NCBI GenBank assembly: GCA_002049455.2
Contig: KV918806.1
Span: forward strand, 186,001-250,000
DNA length: 64,000 nt
Source of the DNA: Porphyra umbilicalis
Lineage: Eukaryota; Rhodophyta; Bangiophyceae; Bangiales; Bangiaceae
Direction of reading: 5' to 3'
In this document: positions 1 to 11,512 of the stretch, piece after piece
Layout of the letters: the number at the start of each line of letters is the position of its first letter
Numbering within the stretch: the first letter of the stretch is position 1
The notes under the pieces: generated by a model
The model's database searches: none
What the model was told of the DNA's origin: nothing
The model's input: the letters and a program-made list of their open reading frames with translations, nothing else
Translations under genes and position numbers: made by a program

Positions 1-1126
1 TCACCACGGCTTATGCAGAGTGGCTGGTGAGCTTCCTGAGCGGGAGCGGCCACAACCTGGACCAACCTTCGAGAAGACGTACCCAACAGAAGATCGCTCA
101 GGGATAGGCTTCCAGGTGAGGCAGCCGGAGCGACTGTGGCGGTATCTTAGGTAGTACAACTCGGCGACCCCAGGGTCTCAGCTCCTGTCAGGGGAAGGCA
201 TCACCAAGGTCATTCAAGGGCGCCCAAATTCGCTGCTCAGGACAGGTGCTCAGGCGAGGACGCCCAGAACACATATTTGAGGGGTGGCCCGACAAGGCAC
301 ACAGAAAGGGTCCGCCAGTGGCTTGCAAGCTGCGCTGCTCAGGTGGGGGGGGGCTTCCCAGAGGTCAGTGGTGCGCGGCTGCAAGCGTGCCTCCAGCCAG
401 GTGCCCGGGCCGGGAGGGCCGCACGGATCAAATAGGGGGGGCGCTGCAAGGGCACGCAGTGCAGGTAGCCAGAAGTGGACACACGAGCGCTCCCAGCGGG
501 GTGGGGGCTCGCCCCAAAATATGTTCTTGCAGCACGTGGTGGCAACATTCTCGGCCAAAATACAGTGCGTTCTCGTTATCCTCGTCCGGAAACCGTACTT
601 GATTAGAAGGAAACGCAACACAAAGTCCACGATATTCTGAGGATAAGTCTCACTCCCTAATACGATCGACCGCTTGCTAACTGACCTATCGTGACAGACT
701 CTCAGCAAGCGTGGCGAATAGATTGCACAGCGACCGGCCTCAGTGACGCAGAATGGACGGGTCGATCGCCATCAACACTACGGACAGCACGATTGCTGGT
801 GGGATCGCCAATAAAGCTGGAATATAAAACGTTTGGGTGCTACTTTACCAGGAAGCGCTTCCTGGAACCACGTAACACAGTATTAACCTCCGAAGGAATC
901 ACCACATCTCGTCAGGAAACACATTATATGGTAGCATTATTAGCTCATCATCTTCACACATATGCTCAGCAAGATGTCGAAGTCCCGTACGCATCCAAGT
1001 CGGAATGCTCATGCAAAGCGGTTTGAAGTGCCTCAGTTGCCCACTGTGGCGACAAATGTGGGCATGCAGGACAGTGACACCACGTGTCTCGCACTGGCGC
1101 AAACGAGCTGGAACTGCATCATGCTC
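1..1126. other. No gene recognised
   Basis: Short open frames on both strands overlap here, but none gives a protein I recognise or reads as coding. G-runs and mixed composition are the only notable traits. The stretch directly precedes a minisatellite. I see no RNA gene or transposon end that I can support. Confidence 0.4.
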
Positions 1127-2060
1127 GCCGGCAGGCCCCGGAGACGGTAGCCAACATGTGGCACAAGAATTTTCATACAGGGTGCTGAAGCCACGTCTAT
1201 GTCACCAAAGAAGATCAAATACCAAGAATATCTGGCCGGCAGGCGCTGGCTATGGTAGCCACATCCCGGCACAAGAATCGCCATGTACGATGCTCAGGCA
1301 TTGTCTATGTCACCGAACAAGAGAAACAAGCAACAAGAAAGTCTCTCCGGCAGGCCCCGGAGACAGTAGCCAACATGTGGCACAAGATTCGTCTTGCAGG
1401 ATGCTGAAGCCACGTCTATGTCACCAAAGAAGATCAAATACCAAGAATATCTCGCCGGCAGGCGCTGGCTATGGTAGCCACATTCTGGCACAAGAACCGC
1501 CATGTAGGATGCTCATGCATTGTCTATGTCACCGAACAAGAGAAACAAGCGACAAGAATATCTTGCCGGCAGGCGCTGGCTATGGTAGCCACATTCTGGC
1601 ACAAGAACCGCCATGTAGGATGCTCATGCATAGTCTATGTCACCGAACAAGAGAAACAAGCGACAAGAACGTCTGTCCGGCAGGCCCCGGCTAAGGTACC
1701 CAGCATACGGCACAAGAATGTTCATTCAGGATGCTGAAGCCACGTTTATGTCAGCAAAGGAGACAAAACAGCAGGAATGTCTGGCCGGCAGCCGCTGGCT
1801 ATGGGAGCCGAAATCTGGCGCATGTGTCGTCGTGTAAGATGCTCAGGCATCGTCTCTGTCACCAAACAGGATAAAACAGCAACGCGAAGGTCTGGCCGGC
1901 AGGCGCTGGCTCTGGTAGCCAACATCTAGCACTAGAATCGTCACGCAGGATGCTCAAGCTACGTCTATGTCATCGACGAAAACCAAACACCAACACGAAA
2001 TTCTGGCCAGCAGGCATGGGCTATAGTAGCCAGTATCTATCTCTAAGAAGATCAAGTAGC
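1127..2060. repeat. Nine-copy 108/111-bp tandem repeat
   Basis: A motif containing GCCGGCAGG recurs at 1127, 1235, 1346, 1454, 1565, 1676, 1784, 1895 and 2006. The spacings are 108, 111, 108, 111, 111, 108, 111 and 111 bases. Each unit also carries versions of TATGGTAGCCACAT, a GGCACAAGAA block and GTCTATGTCACC. Every spacing is a multiple of three, so one reading frame stays in phase across copies, and the plus frame 1005-1694 is open through six of them. The last copies are more diverged and contain stops. This is either a minisatellite or the remnant of a gene with 36/37-residue repeats. I recognise no protein family in it. Confidence 0.8.
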
Positions 2061-2530
2061 ATGACCAACGCTCCTTGGTCGATAGAACGCTGTCGACAGA
2101 GATACCCAGATTTTTGTCCGAATCGCGCAGCTATCAGTGGGCGCGTTGTGGTACTCGGATGACGTTGAGCACCGTCTTGGAGAGAACCTATTGCAGCAGT
2201 AGGGGCAGCATGCCGAAAGCAGAGCCCCAGTCGCCGATTTCTCGACGTCGGTCCGCTTGCACAGCGCTACCTTATTTGCTACGACTTCTGTTGCCGATGG
2301 CCTTATGAGGACCGCATCGCGTCAGTCACCTTCCTAATTGTGTGACACATGTAAACAAAATTTGCTTCTCTCTTTGTATTTTGGTCATTGGCATAATATT
2401 AATAGCAATTGTACTATATGTTAAGTAATCGTGATACTTTTATTGCGGAGGACAGCCTGGTGAAAGAAGCCATTTCAATACGTGTATGCAATTGTATTTA
2501 CCTTTTTGAATTCGATGGCACTCTCGAATT

Positions 2531-4657
2531 GTGTGGGAGGGCTTGTGGCAATCAGACGGCCTCACTCTTGGGGACCTCCGCGCAGTGTCTTGGCCTCGCT
2601 GGCAATCTGCTCAGCGTCTCGGGCCCGCCTTTGCCTTAGCCCCGGACCGCGTCCTTCTTTGTGAAGTGCTTCGTCGTTGGTTGCGGGCCATGACAACCAC
2701 GGGAACTCGAGGAGGCCGACAAGTCGGAGTCGGCGACGTAGTGCACGCCGATGCCGAGCCAACTCCCCGTAGCAGACGCAGCAGAGATGTCCTCTTCACC
2801 TACTCCGGTGGACCGTGGGGCTGCATCAACGTCACACAGGACGACTGCTTGAGTTTGTGCGACGAGTCGGACACTCGTGATGCTGTGATCGACGCTCTTG
2901 CTAGGTATGTATGGCAGGAGCAGCTCTGTGGTGCAGACCGGAGAGATTGTTTGGTGTTTGACAGCGTGTTTTATCGCTTGTTGCGGTCTGGGGGACCGTC
3001 CAGGGTGGCCGCCATGACTCAGCGCTTCAATGTGTTTGCGTTCTCCACGTTGGTGTTCTTCTTCTGCGAGGGCGGGCATTGGTGGATTGGAGTTCTGTCC
3101 GATGTTCCCCGTCTGGAGAGATCTATGTCGATGAGCGCGGGTGGCGCGGTGCACACTGGTAAGCCTATTGCTACCTTGGCTTTCTTCAATTCGCTCCGCG
3201 GCGTGCCTGTCGGCACGCGTGCGCGGTCGACTCTCCTGGGTTGGTTGCGTGCTGAGAGTATCCGACGCGGGATTGGCACGGGCGAGGATCTTGTGCCTCC
3301 GCGCCACTGGGTGCACTCGTGCATCTCCGTTGTCACGCCCATCGTTCCGCAACAGAGCAACAGCCACGAGTGCGGTTTATTCGCGTTGTCCTTCTTTCAT
3401 TCCTTTTTCTCCTGCACTGCCCGAGACCGTCTTGCATTGCTACATCCGGGCGCAGAAGGCAGGGCTGCTTGGTCGGCTGCGTTTATCTTGAAAACGCGTC
3501 CTGAACTGAGAGCCCTGTGCGACGTCCTTGTGGAGCGCCACCGCGGGAGAGATGGCCACGGCGGTGCCCAAGGGAGGCGTGAGGACGCCGCCGAACTGCC
3601 AACCGAGGGCGCGTCGGCCGGCGAGGCGTCAAAGCCGGCGCCGGCGTTGGATGGCGGGTCTACGGTGTCAATCGCGAAGACAGCGACGACGGCTGCGACC
3701 AAGGGCGGGACGGCGGCCGCGTTGGCCGGCGAGTTGCCAAAGCCGGCGCCGGCGGTGGGCGCCGGGTCTACGGCGTCAACCCAGACGACAGCGACGACGG
3801 CGGCGACCAAGGGCGGGACGGCGGCCGCGTCGGCCGGCGAGTCGCCGAAGCCGCCGCCAGCGGTGGGCGCCGGGTCTACAGCGTCAACCCAGACGACAGC
3901 GACGACGGCGGCGACCAAGGGCGGGACGGCGGCCGCGTCGGCCGGCGAGTCGCCAAAGCCGACGTCGGAGGTGGGCGCCGGGTCTGCGGCGTCAACTCAG
4001 ACGACAGCGACGACGGCGGCGACCAAGGGCGGGACGGCGGCCGCGTCGGCCGGCGAGTCGCCAAAGCCGGCGTCGGAGGTGGGCGCCGGGTCTACGGCGT
4101 CAACCCAGACGACAGCGACGACGGAGGCGACCAAGGGCACGACGGCGGGGGCAACGGCCGGCGACGTGCCAATTTCGTCGCCAGTGGTGGGCGGCTCGGC
4201 GGCGGCGTCCACCAGCAAGACAGCGACTGCGGCGGCGGCCAATGGCATCGCGCATGCCCTTTATGATTCCGAGCATCTGGAACTGGAGGGGCGGCTGGCC
4301 AAGCGGCGGCGCGTGTGCTCGCCTCACGTCGCGGCCACGGCGTGGCTCTCCGCGCTCGACAAGTGGAGCATGAAGATGGAGCCTGAAGCGGCGATGGAGG
4401 TCGTTGCCGTTTTCTTGCGTTGCGACGGGCTCTTTCCTTCCTACTTCACTCACTTCGCTGTTGGCTTGGTCAAAGGCTCCCCGCCCGCGAGCACGAGTCG
4501 GCTGGAGCCTTGGTTTGTCGCTATGCTCAATGAGGGGTCTGGCTCTCAGGTACCTGGGAGCAGTGGTGGCGTGTCTCGTGTGCACCGCGCATACGTTCAT
4601 GCTGTCATCAGCGCAGCTTACGCTTTCCATGGGGCCTCACTGCCAGCACAGGAGTAG
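2531..4657 (+). CDS. Ulp1-like (C48) cysteine protease with 36-residue repeats
   Basis: Predicted SUMO/ubiquitin-like protein protease or deconjugase of the Ulp1 fold, of the kind often carried by large DNA transposons. Counting from 2531, the catalytic His is about residue 183 (GGHWWIGVL). The acidic position is Asn about 220 (FFNSLRG). The oxyanion Gln is about 274-275 and the nucleophile Cys about 281 (SHECGLFAL). An upstream Ulp1-type helix (TRDAVIDALARYVW, then CLVFDSVFYRLL) is present. Residues about 390-540 are Ala/Thr-rich with an exact 108-base period. The last roughly 120 residues form a domain shared with the gene at 9015-11512. The first ATG in frame is at 2690 (655 aa). The open frame starts upstream without an ATG, so a 5' exon or intron is possible. 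Ulp1 families usually have Asp where this has Asn. Function is inferred from motifs only. Confidence 0.8.
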   Translation: MWEGLWQSDGLTLGDLRAVSWPRWQSAQRLGPAFALAPDRVLLCEVLRRWLRAMTTTGTRGGRQVGVGDVVHADAEPTPRSRRSRDVLFTYSGGPWGCINVTQDDCLSLCDESDTRDAVIDALARYVWQEQLCGADRRDCLVFDSVFYRLLRSGGPSRVAAMTQRFNVFAFSTLVFFFCEGGHWWIGVLSDVPRLERSMSMSAGGAVHTGKPIATLAFFNSLRGVPVGTRARSTLLGWLRAESIRRGIGTGEDLVPPRHWVHSCISVVTPIVPQQSNSHECGLFALSFFHSFFSCTARDRLALLHPGAEGRAAWSAAFILKTRPELRALCDVLVERHRGRDGHGGAQGRREDAAELPTEGASAGEASKPAPALDGGSTVSIAKTATTAATKGGTAAALAGELPKPAPAVGAGSTASTQTTATTAATKGGTAAASAGESPKPPPAVGAGSTASTQTTATTAATKGGTAAASAGESPKPTSEVGAGSAASTQTTATTAATKGGTAAASAGESPKPASEVGAGSTASTQTTATTEATKGTTAGATAGDVPISSPVVGGSAAASTSKTATAAAANGIAHALYDSEHLELEGRLAKRRRVCSPHVAATAWLSALDKWSMKMEPEAAMEVVAVFLRCDGLFPSYFTHFAVGLVKGSPPASTSRLEPWFVAMLNEGSGSQVPGSSGGVSRVHRAYVHAVISAAYAFHGASLPAQE
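3701..4160 (+). repeat. 108-bp coding tandem repeat in the Ulp1-like gene
   Basis: AAGGGCGGGA-type units begin at 3701, 3809, 3917, 4025 and 4133, an exact 108-base period. They encode 36-residue units around KGGTAAASAGESPKP and VGAGSTASTQT. The region is low complexity and Ala/Thr/Ser-rich, and is probably a flexible linker between the protease and the C-terminal domain. Confidence 0.9.
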
Positions 4658-7600
4658 GTTGGGGCTCGGGCCTGTATGCATCTCTGCTTTGATGGTAAAT
4701 GCGGGTCCCACTGCTTGTGCATCTTCACTCTTTTTGTCTCAGTGCTCCAAGACAGATTTTATCGAGTGTGTAGAGACCATCCGCGTGGGCGCATCGGACC
4801 CTCTCAGTCTACTGCATCCGATTGCCCGACATCATGAGCTCGCACGAGCAATCACGCGACGAGCAACGAACATCCCGCGAGTGGGTCACCCAAAAACGTC
4901 GGGCGCCACCGCAGCAGTGGCGCTGTGCTGATGGCAGCCGCCACGGCGGCGGTTACGCCAGCGGCGAAACAGCAGCCGCCATTTCCGCTTATTCTAGGTT
5001 CTTGGTTCGGAGGGGGGGAGCCCGGAGACAGACGGGCAGGAGAACGGGGCAGTAGCGCCGCCACAGACGGCCACGAGGCTTCCAAGTGCTAGCGGGTTCT
5101 GCGCGCCGCACCACGAGACGACATAGGCAACGCAGCCTCCGAGAGTGTCGCTGCAACGTGTTTGGACTTTTACACAGCAGCACTCCCCCGTGAGGCCGAC
5201 AAGGCTTTCCGGCCGCGAAAAGTGAGTGCACTGGCATCTCCAGCTTTGCGCCGCGGGTGCCGCAGCGCTAGAGGCGGAACCATCTCTTCTGTCGACATCG
5301 CCGGCCTGCGCCTAAGTCGGGGCGCGCGGCGGCGGCGGCGGCAATAGCCACCTGCACCAGCGCGGCAGCGGCTGTCTTGCGTGTTCGCGCCATCGTGGCA
5401 CCGCTGACACAGCGCGCTCGGATGGCACGCCACCCCCCGCCCCTCCCTGACACACTCTTCACCACTCTCTGTGCGCCACGAACCGCCGCATCCTCGGCGG
5501 CGTCGCGGAGCTTCTATTCCTCAGCAGCCCCACGAAGCGTCCTTTTCTTTCCAGCGACGCGAATGGCGCGCGCCAGTTGCAGTCTCGCCGCCGCCGTCCG
5601 CCACCGTGATGGTGTATGCCAAGGCGGCTTCCAGGGCGCCGCCCGCTGCGGACGGGATGTCTGTTTCAGTTGTCCTCGCTGGGGCGCGGTACCCTCACAC
5701 CGCGACTCTTTGAGTTCCTGGCCGTGTCCGAGAGGCTTTCACAGCTGGCCGCCGTCTTCGGCCGGGCTCCCGACTGGAGCATTCTGCCTGGAGAGAAGGC
5801 GGCCCGATGAGTGAGAGAAGGAGTACCAGAGGGGCTAGTACTGGTGTACGTAGCCTGTGGGACCACTGGAACTGCGAGGGGTCGTCCGGCGGAGGACCTC
5901 ATCACAGACGCCATCGAGCAACAGTGCGTACCGCTGCGGCGTGTGCGCAGGGCATACCTTAGTTTCTGTCTCCACGGCTGCGCCGCAAGATGTTAGGACG
6001 TCACAGAACACACAGGGATAGCAGCAACTCCCGGTAGTTTTTGTGGTCGTTGTGACACTGCATGCTCACATCATCGGCGCAGTGTGCAGTTGGTCGACCC
6101 GGGGCGTGCGGCTTGGTCACAAAGGACTTTACTGATGACTGTAAATATTATAACTCACTTAGGGGGCCCGCAGAAGCAGACACATCGGCCGGAACAGCCA
6201 CCACGCACATCACTGCTGTTGCAGGTGTAAACCACGCTCAGATGGGGAGTACCATGCCTGCCTCCCGTGTGTCCATGCGAGCTACACCCCCGTGAAATGT
6301 CAGCATTCAGGTTCATCAATCTTTCGTAGCACTGCTGAGTGCTTCGACTGAACAGCGCCTCCCCACCGAAAGAGGAGCTCACAGCTGCTGCTGCCATCAC
6401 ACACATGTTCAATGCCGTAGCAGGCGCCACCACTAAGAGCAAGCCAGGATCTGGGGTTGTCTCCCTGTCCCGCTTCGCTCTGTCTTCGCCGCACGTGTTG
6501 AGGCGCCGAGTACCCTCCTGTTTCTTCTATCTCTAAACGCGCCCCTCGCATGTGAATCTGGCGCTCGCGCACGAGACCTGCCACCCTCTCATCTGGATGA
6601 CGCTGCCGGCTCCTGTTCGCGCTCCGGCGCGTTTGTAGATCAAAAACCGACCCGCAGCGACAACCCGAGTGCTGCGACGCGCACCGCTACGAAAAAGCGG
6701 TACGCTAGCCACGCTGAGACTACGGGTGCGGGAGAGCTCCTCCGACTGTCTGGACGCAGAGATAGGAGCCGATATCGGGCCTGGTCGCGACTCCTCGGTC
6801 ATCCCGGCGTGTGTCACCGTGCCCAAGATCATCCGCAGATCGTGGCTAGCGCTGTGAGCTCTCGCGGCCGTCGAAGTATGCCGCTCCTCAGAGTTTGATT
6901 GGACTTGAGAGAGAGTCCCCGCCATGCAGTTGGAGGCTCAGCAGGTTGTGCCCCCTTACTGCCCCCCAGACCGAACGCGAGCAGCGAGCCCAGATCCTAC
7001 AGCAGGCCGTAGACAAAGCCGTTGACACAGCGCTGCCAGCAGGTGCTCCTGCCCACTCGCTCTCGCATTTCGGGGTGACCACGACATTTGGCCCAGCGTG
7101 GCACGAGCTCGCCAGTCTACGACCATTGATTGCTGAGAGCCGCGCAATGAGTCAGGTGCTGTTCTCGCACAGGCATGAAAGCCGCCTTGCTGAAGCCCAA
7201 CGAGCATCCTGGATTGCATTGTCGCGGAGCTCGGTGCGTACCTGCGCCGTGCTCTGCTTTGAGATCCTTCGAAACCACTTTTCTTGTGACAGCGCATCCC
7301 GCCATGGTTTTCTTGATTTGTGACCACCATGCCACTAAAGCCCGGCCTCAAATTGCGGGGTCCACCATCTCGGCAGACTGTCAGTGGATGTGCTTCGCCA
7401 CAAGACCACTGGGACCAAGTGTCACTGAGTCAGTCATTGTGCCTGCTGCCGGCCGCTGTCGCCTGGTGACGCATTGCGGCGCCAAGGGGTGCTCGTCATC
7501 CACTCGTTGTCAGATACCTCTCAGGATCCACTTATGGTGCGCGATGTTTGACTCGTGCAAGTTTCAGGAGCCGCACCGTACATAGCCCCGCGCCCCCGCG

Positions 7601-9014
7601 GTTCTCATCAGCTCCCTTCTCACAGCACACTTTATTCACTTGTAATTGCGCTGCAGGTCACAGGTGGAGTTCACCGCTGGCCTTTGTGCGTCAGCTTTCC
7701 GGTCTTCTTGTTGTGGGAGGAGAGCTGGTGGCACGCTGGGACCGCGCCCGCCGTTGACACCGGTTGCTTTGCTATTGTCAGCCGGCTCCTCCGACTTGAA
7801 GCGAGACCGCTGTCTCATGTGCCCCTTACACTGAAGCAGAGGTTCATCTCGGCCATCCGGATACGCATATTGTGTCGCGGGGCCACGGAGAGTGTGGTGT
7901 CACGCACCGCGTCAAGCAAGGACGAGCAGTGCAGGGGCACACATAGACTGGCAGAGTGGGCGTCGCTGGGGACCGTGGCGCCCACCTGACACACGTGACC
8001 AGTCATGCACCGAACCCGCACTGTTGCTTTGTGATACGTGGCCCGCGCATGTGACGACAGTCTTCGTGGTTGGACAATCTGATGGGCTAAATCAGAGGGA
8101 CTCGAAGTCCCTGCCCTGGCGCGACACGCAGCTGTTAGGATCCACGCCGAAGACATGTTGACGGCCGTGGCGCGCAAATCACAACGTTCTTGTCAGTGCC
8201 ACCTTCCCCACAAGACAACAGGTCGCGAAACGCCCACACAGCCGTGACTGAGCCCACCACGAGAGGCAATGAGTCAGAAGGGAGACGGACATGCAAACAT
8301 CTACAGAGCAGTGAGACAGCTTCTTTGATGAACACAAGGAGAATGCTGCTTCATGTCCCGCCCTACAGCTTCCACATGAGACACGAAGGACCCACGGTTT
8401 TCTGGCGAACCCAAGAGGAGGTACCAAATTGTGTATCCTATTTTCTCCGAGTTCTCCTTAGAAGCCTCTTCTGTTGCCATCTCGATCAGGTGGTGCAGAT
8501 CGTCAAAGAACTATTCAAGATTGTGACTTGGAATTTCTCTATTTTATAATTGCACACCTTATGCGAGTTTCTGTATCTGATAGCTGATTGACATCACGTG
8601 TGTGCTCAATTGGCTGTGCGATTTTACTTGGGCTGAGAAGTTGGCTTGCTGTCTCCAAGCACGGTCCCGCAACACCGCTGTCACCATGGCGACCCTTCGT
8701 CCTCTCGCTGCAGGTCGCGCCCCTCCCAACGAGCCCAGAGTGGATCCGGCCGCACAACCAACCTCTAGCAACGCTTCCTCGTGCCTGTGGACGATTGGTA
8801 AGGGTGGAAGACGAATCTGTGACCTGTTAGTGGGTATAGTGCGATGGGTTCGACGTCCCGCATTTACGCGGGGCGGGGACGTGGCGTGGGATACCGTCTA
8901 CAGCGCGCATTTGGCAGTCGAGTTCTGACATGCACTTGCATCTCTCCTCGTCTCTGCCATGCGGTTGTATCTTTCCTTTTCCTGTGTATCTTCTCTTTTC
9001 CATCTTGGTTACAG
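4658..9014. other. 4.3-kb gene-poor spacer
   Basis: Only short overlapping frames without recognisable motifs are present. 5.2-5.8 kb is rich in CGG/CCG. The end of this stretch (from about 8930) has a pyrimidine-rich run ending in GTTACAG at 9014, which looks like a 3' splice site for the next gene. A 5' exon of that gene may therefore lie here, but I could not identify it. Confidence 0.45.
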
Positions 9015-11512
9015 ACGATTCTCGAGCCTGTGTGGCTGAAGTCGCCCAGTCCTTGGCGATCAGCAGCCCAGACGCGGCCGACGCCTACCTGGATTTGCGG
9101 CTCGACTCGGGCGACGAGGCGGACGACGACATGGCGCCTAAGGACGGCGGCTCCAAGAAAGCGGCCAACTCGTCGGGCGCGCCGAAGGGGTGCGCCCTAT
9201 CGGCCAGGGAAAAGAACAAGGCCGCCGTCGAGAAGCGCCTGGCCACCATGCGCCGCAACAAGCAGGCCGAGGCAGCGGCCAACGACACGGGGGGAGCCTC
9301 CGAGCCCGGGTCCTCCACGGGCAACACGTCGACAGACAAGACGCCGGCGACGTCGTCGGTTGCTCTCATGGCGGCCGCTGCCGCAGCCGCGGCGGCGGCG
9401 TTGGAGGCGCCGTCTACAAATGTGGCAGATGACGCGGCCTTGCCCCCAGTCGCGGGCTCACCGCCGGCGCGCGGGGAGGCCCCCTCCATGCCCAACGCGC
9501 AGAGCCCCAGACGGAACGCTGTGGGCTCGGTGGCTCTCAGCGACGCGCCCCCGCCGTCTGCGCCCCCGCCATTGGCCGCCAGCGCAGACGCCCCCACCCT
9601 CCCCTCCATTCCACCGACGACCTCGGGTGTTGTGGCGGCGGCTTTCGAGGCGCTGGCTGGGGGCAAGGAAAAAGATGCGGCGGACGTTCCGCCTCCTTCT
9701 AAGCGTGCGTCGGGGGTGACGGTGGCCGAGGCGCCGCTGGAGGCGCCGAAAGGCGCGCCGCCTGCCACTTTGCACAACTCGCCACCAAGCAAGTCACCGG
9801 GAGCGCCCCCCGGTGGTCATCTCCCAGCGCCGGCCGCGGAAACCGCGTCGACGGCCATCGGCAGGCCTGTGCCGCCGGCGTCGCTGACTCCTCCCGCTGG
9901 CGGACGTGCGTCATCATCCTCATTTCCGCCGCCGCCATCGGCAGGAGGAGGCGCTGCCGCCGTGGCGGGAGCGCAGTCGGCGGTGGCCGCGTCTGCGGTC
10001 AAGGCGCAACAGGCTCTCTCGCGGATGGAGGCAGAGGCCATGCGGCACCGTCGTGCGGCTGCGGTGGCCTTGGTGGAGGCGCGGCGGCTTCGCCTGTTGG
10101 CGCAGAAGCAGCGGGTGGGCCTCGTTCCGCCAGCCCCGTTGTCGGCCATCGGCGACCCGCACGACGGCTTGGCGGCAGCGCGAGGAGGTGCGCGACCGGC
10201 GGGAGATGCGGCGGTCGTGGGCGGATCCGGCGCCGCCGGAAATGTTGACGACGGCAAGCCCGTCGACGACGCCGATGACGGAGCCCACCATCCTCCTGGT
10301 GGCGTGATCCTCCCTGTCGACGTTGGAGGCCTGGGGGGTGATGGCATTGCCTCGAGTGCCGTGCCAGCAGATGCCCTTCGTTTGAACCGCCCGGCGCCCT
10401 CGTCTGCCGCAGTGCCTGCGGAACAAGGTCTGCCAGCAGCCAAGTTGGCCAAGAAAAGACGTCTCTGGGAGGCGGCCTTTGTCGACTGGAACCGGCAGTT
10501 TGAGAACGACCTGCGTGAAGCCATCATCGACATTTTTGTAGCGGCTCCTGGTGTCTACCCGTCCTTCATCCTGCTCTACGCTTCGTGCTGCACCAAGTCC
10601 AATCCGCCCGCGACGCGGCACGCCATCACCGAGTGGTTCTCCCGGCAGTTGAGCTCGGCTGTTTGCGGCGCGCCGCCAGACGAGGCGCCCCCTCTTGATC
10701 GCGTCACGAGCGGCCAGGTGCACGCGGTCATATCGTCCGCGTACCACAAGCTTGGCAACGAGCTTCCGGTGTCATTCGTCGGGTCGAACGACAAGGGGGC
10801 CCGCAAGGCTGCTTTCGACCTCCCGATGCGGTCTTCGGCCTCGTCGCGGGCGGACTCCTCGCTCTCCAAGGCGCTGCACGTTCCCCCGAGTACGCCGGAA
10901 ACGAAGAAGCGGAAGCGGGGCGCGAGCGGCAAGGGGCCGGACAGGCGCAAAGCCCCCAAGTTGGGGCCTGGGGACACCGGTGATGTTGCGTGTCAAGACG
11001 AGGCGCCCGACAACAAGGCGATTGATGGCCACGACCTCACGTACCGCCGCATGACGGTGGCCGCGCGGCTCTACACGGAGCACTACAACGTCAAGAGGAG
11101 GTCGTGGCCGACTCCTGCCGCGATGCGGCCGCTTGTGATGTCGGAGACACAACTCGGCGTTTCGACCGGCTCTTTAAACACGATCATCTCTTCCTGGCGT
11201 TGGGGAAAGGCAAGCGACAAGAAGACAAGAGTGTACGACAAGCTCTTCGAGCTCGCCAAGACCAAGCCGGGGGTCGAGGGCGACGATACAGCTCGTCTGT
11301 ACGTGGTCGAGCTCCTCAAGGTGGCACTCAAGGACAAGGACTACCTCGAGCTGAAGCGGGACCGCGAGGCAAGCTCGGTTCGTGTGCCATGGGAGAAGTG
11401 GTTGGCGGACCTCGTGAAGGTAGTTCCCAAGCTTGACGCCCTGCGTGGGACGGGCGGGGGGGAGAGTGAGGAGGAGGAGGGGACTGGCGAGGAGTCTGTG
11501 ACTAATGTGTAG
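9015..11512 (+). CDS. Large protein sharing the Ulp1-like gene's C-terminal domain
   Basis: No named family recognised. The reading frame is open from 8930. The first part looks intronic and a 3' splice site ends at 9014. The first good ATG is 9131 (MAPKDGG), yet the preceding acidic stretch also reads as coding, so an upstream exon is likely. Order: basic and charged N-terminus (KAAVEKRLATMRRNK); a long Ala/Pro-rich low-complexity part to about 10.4 kb; a domain at about 10440-10780 that parallels the end of the Ulp1-like protein (YPSFILLYA against FPSYFTHFA, EWFSRQL against PWFVAML, HAVISSAY against HAVISAAY); a basic linker (KKRKRG) that may act in nuclear import; and a C-terminal domain (about 11020-11450) with an acidic tail. 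The shared domain ties it to the protease as part of one system. A DNA-binding or scaffold role is only a guess. Confidence 0.65.

Noticed and set aside
540-600. Transposon end shared with 25490-25510
   Set aside because: Only a 17-base inverted match (ACAGTGCGTTCTCGTTA) without longer flanking similarity; expected about once by chance on this scale.
250-708. 152-codon minus-strand frame
   Set aside because: No motif, overlaps several equally open frames, contains G-runs.
1127-2060. CRISPR array
   Set aside because: Units are contiguous tandem repeats of 108/111 bp with no short direct repeats separated by unique spacers, and no cas-like gene is present.
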